Source: an uncultured Bacteroidaceae bacterium
GTDB lineage: Bacteria; Bacteroidota; Bacteroidia; Bacteroidales; Bacteroidaceae
DNA length: 5,686 nt
Direction: 5' to 3'
NCBI GenBank assembly: GCA_934394435.1
Contig: CAKRRN010000056.1
Span: 1 to 5,686 of the forward strand
Shown: one piece after another, positions 4,213 through 5,686 of the stretch
Layout of the letters: each line of letters begins with the position of its first letter
How positions within the stretch are numbered: position 1 is the stretch's first letter
Made by a program: the position numbers and the translations under genes
The notes under the pieces: model-generated
Databases searched by the model: none
The model's input: the letters and a program-made list of their open reading frames with translations, nothing else
What the model was told of the DNA's origin: nothing

Positions 4213-5686
4213 ATGACATCCACACTCATTATCCTACTCCTAACCGTAGGGATGTTTATCTGGGGGCGAGTACGCTCCGACATTGTCGCTCTGTGTGCCC
4301 TGACAGCTCTCCTTGTTACGGGCACACTCACACCTGCCGAGGCACTTGCTGGCTTTTCTTCACCCATAGTTGTGATGATGGCTGGACTGTTTGTGGTGGG
4401 TGGAGCCGTGCTACAGACAGGACTGGCACGAAGCGTTGGCCAGCAGCTGATGACCCTCTCTCATGGCAACGAGACACTCACCTTTCTGCTCCTCATGCTG
4501 GTCACCTCGGTCATAGGTGCCTTCGTAAGCAACACTGGTACTGTGGCACTCATGATGCCCATCGTGATTAGCATGGCAGCGCAGGCAGGATTCCAATCCT
4601 CACGCATGCTCATGCCACTGGCGTTTGCAGGAAGCCTGGGAGGCATGCTCACACTCATAGGCACTCCCCCAAATCTGGTTATTGACGAGACTTTGCGCGA
4701 GGCTGGATATCAAGGGCTGGCATTCTTCTCCTTCCTACCCATTGGCATAGTCTCCATCACGGCAGGTACACTGGCACTACTGCCCTTGAGCAAATGGTTT
4801 CTAACAAAAAATACAAGTTCTAAAGAAAAAGAAAGCACTCTTGGCACTGGCAGCAACAGCTCCACACCAACCAGTGGAAAAGCCTCCGCAAAGCAACGGA
4901 AGAGCAAACCCCGACTGAAGACACCTACCGAACTGGCGAGGGAATACAATATCACGCATCGTGTAAGACGGTACTGTGTGACAGAAGACTCCCCCGTAAA
5001 AGGAACCAAAGTAGGCACTATGAACCTGCAGGAAGCCTACGGAGTAAGCATCGTGGAAATCCGAAACGAACGCATGAGACAACTCTCCCTGCTCAAGGAC
5101 GTACGTCAGAGTATGGCTATGGCAAACAGCATACTGCAGGACAACGACATTCTATACGTGACGGGAAGTGCCAAGGAAATGGACCGTATGGAGCACGACC
5201 TACAACTCAAACGTATGGCTGACGACACGTTACACTTCTATGATTTGGGACTTGTGGAACTTATCGTGACTCCTGAGTCGAAGCTCAACGGCATGAAGAT
5301 ACGCGAAGCACAACTTAGGAAGAAATTCAAAATCAATGTCTTGGCCATGCGCAATGGCATAAACTACCGTTCGGACCGACTTGCCGAAGCGAAACTGGAG
5401 ACGGGTGACGTACTGCTGGTACAAGGCAAATGGGATGACATCCTCCATCTCAACGATGACAATGAAAACTGGGTGGTACTCGGACGACCAGAACAGGCAC
5501 TCGGGCACGTAACTCTCGACTATAAAGCACCTCTGGCTGCAGCTATCATGCTACTTATGGTGGCAATGATGGTGTTCGACTTCATTCCCACAGCCCCAGT
5601 CACAGCTGTCATCATAGCCGGACTACTCACCGTAATCACGGGTTGCCACAGAAGCGTGGAATCTGCCTACAAGACCATCAACGGGG
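4213..5686 (+). CDS. SLC13/DASS-type permease with two RCK_C (TrkA_C) domains, 3' end outside the window
   Basis: This is an inner-membrane secondary transporter of the divalent anion/Na+ symporter type. The open frame runs 491 codons to the window edge with no stop. Hydrophobic segments cover about 3-17, 22-40, 50-70, 88-104, 107-124, 132-150 and 168-193. Between them are the family signatures SNTGT (106-110, first SNT-type substrate/sodium motif) and GTPPNL (150-155). A polar linker rich in Ser, Thr, Lys and Gly (about 198-236) leads to two cytoplasmic RCK_C domains (about 248-333 and 341-418). Membrane helices resume at 438-456 and 462-478. The second SNT motif and remaining helices should lie beyond 5686; relatives with this layout are about 600 residues. 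The ATG at 4213 places the first helix at the N-terminus and has no Shine-Dalgarno. It is divergent from fldA. Substrate (sulfate, dicarboxylate or other anion) cannot be decided. Confidence 0.88.
   Translation, partial: MTSTLIILLLTVGMFIWGRVRSDIVALCALTALLVTGTLTPAEALAGFSSPIVVMMAGLFVVGGAVLQTGLARSVGQQLMTLSHGNETLTFLLLMLVTSVIGAFVSNTGTVALMMPIVISMAAQAGFQSSRMLMPLAFAGSLGGMLTLIGTPPNLVIDETLREAGYQGLAFFSFLPIGIVSITAGTLALLPLSKWFLTKNTSSKEKESTLGTGSNSSTPTSGKASAKQRKSKPRLKTPTELAREYNITHRVRRYCVTEDSPVKGTKVGTMNLQEAYGVSIVEIRNERMRQLSLLKDVRQSMAMANSILQDNDILYVTGSAKEMDRMEHDLQLKRMADDTLHFYDLGLVELIVTPESKLNGMKIREAQLRKKFKINVLAMRNGINYRSDRLAEAKLETGDVLLVQGKWDDILHLNDDNENWVVLGRPEQALGHVTLDYKAPLAAAIMLLMVAMMVFDFIPTAPVTAVIIAGLLTVITGCHRSVESAYKTING

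Noticed and set aside
4411..5508. Minus-strand reading frames across the permease gene
   Set aside because: They are antisense to a clean 491-codon frame with clear SLC13 and RCK_C features, and none resembles a known protein.

Overview
The window looks like chromosomal DNA from the Bacteroidota, most likely Prevotellaceae (a Prevotella/Segatella-type organism). The indications are an intracellular kinase fused to BspA-type leucine-rich repeats, -7 boxes of the TAnnTTTG type, start codons without a clear Shine-Dalgarno, and the sequence character of the enolase and flavodoxin. The genus is an inference.

Layout, left to right. Positions 1-203 carry no convincing gene. They hold a near-perfect Bacteroidota promoter reading leftwards out of the window (80-111) and a short tandem decamer (167-196). 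Positions 204-1748 (minus) encode a 514-residue protein: an N-terminal Ser/Thr-kinase-like domain with the catalytic motifs kept, then a BspA-type LRR array that stops in the middle of a repeat. Positions 1749-2085 are intergenic, with a candidate kinase promoter, a pair of 20-bp imperfect direct repeats and a strong intrinsic terminator for the next gene. Positions 2086-3393 (minus) are enolase (eno) and 3436-3930 (minus) a long-chain flavodoxin (fldA). These two are 42 bp apart and probably form an operon fldA-eno, with a promoter at 3994-4025 and the terminator at 1986-2026. Positions 3931-4212 are a divergent promoter region containing an 8-bp perfect inverted repeat. Positions 4213-5686 (plus) are the first 491 codons of an SLC13/DASS-type permease with two cytoplasmic RCK_C (TrkA_C) domains. 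This gene runs off the right edge.

How the genes relate: enolase is central glycolysis and flavodoxin is a low-potential electron carrier. Their pairing is metabolic housekeeping that could share control with redox or iron status (inference). The permease is divergently transcribed and need not be functionally linked. The kinase-LRR gene is a separate transcription unit and the main accessory feature. No phosphatase, VWA protein, toxin, nuclease, transposase, CRISPR array or RNA gene is visible in the window, so no complete new system can be claimed. The most unusual items are the cytoplasmic kinase-LRR fusion, its abrupt C-terminus, and the repeat and promoter arrangement immediately beyond it.
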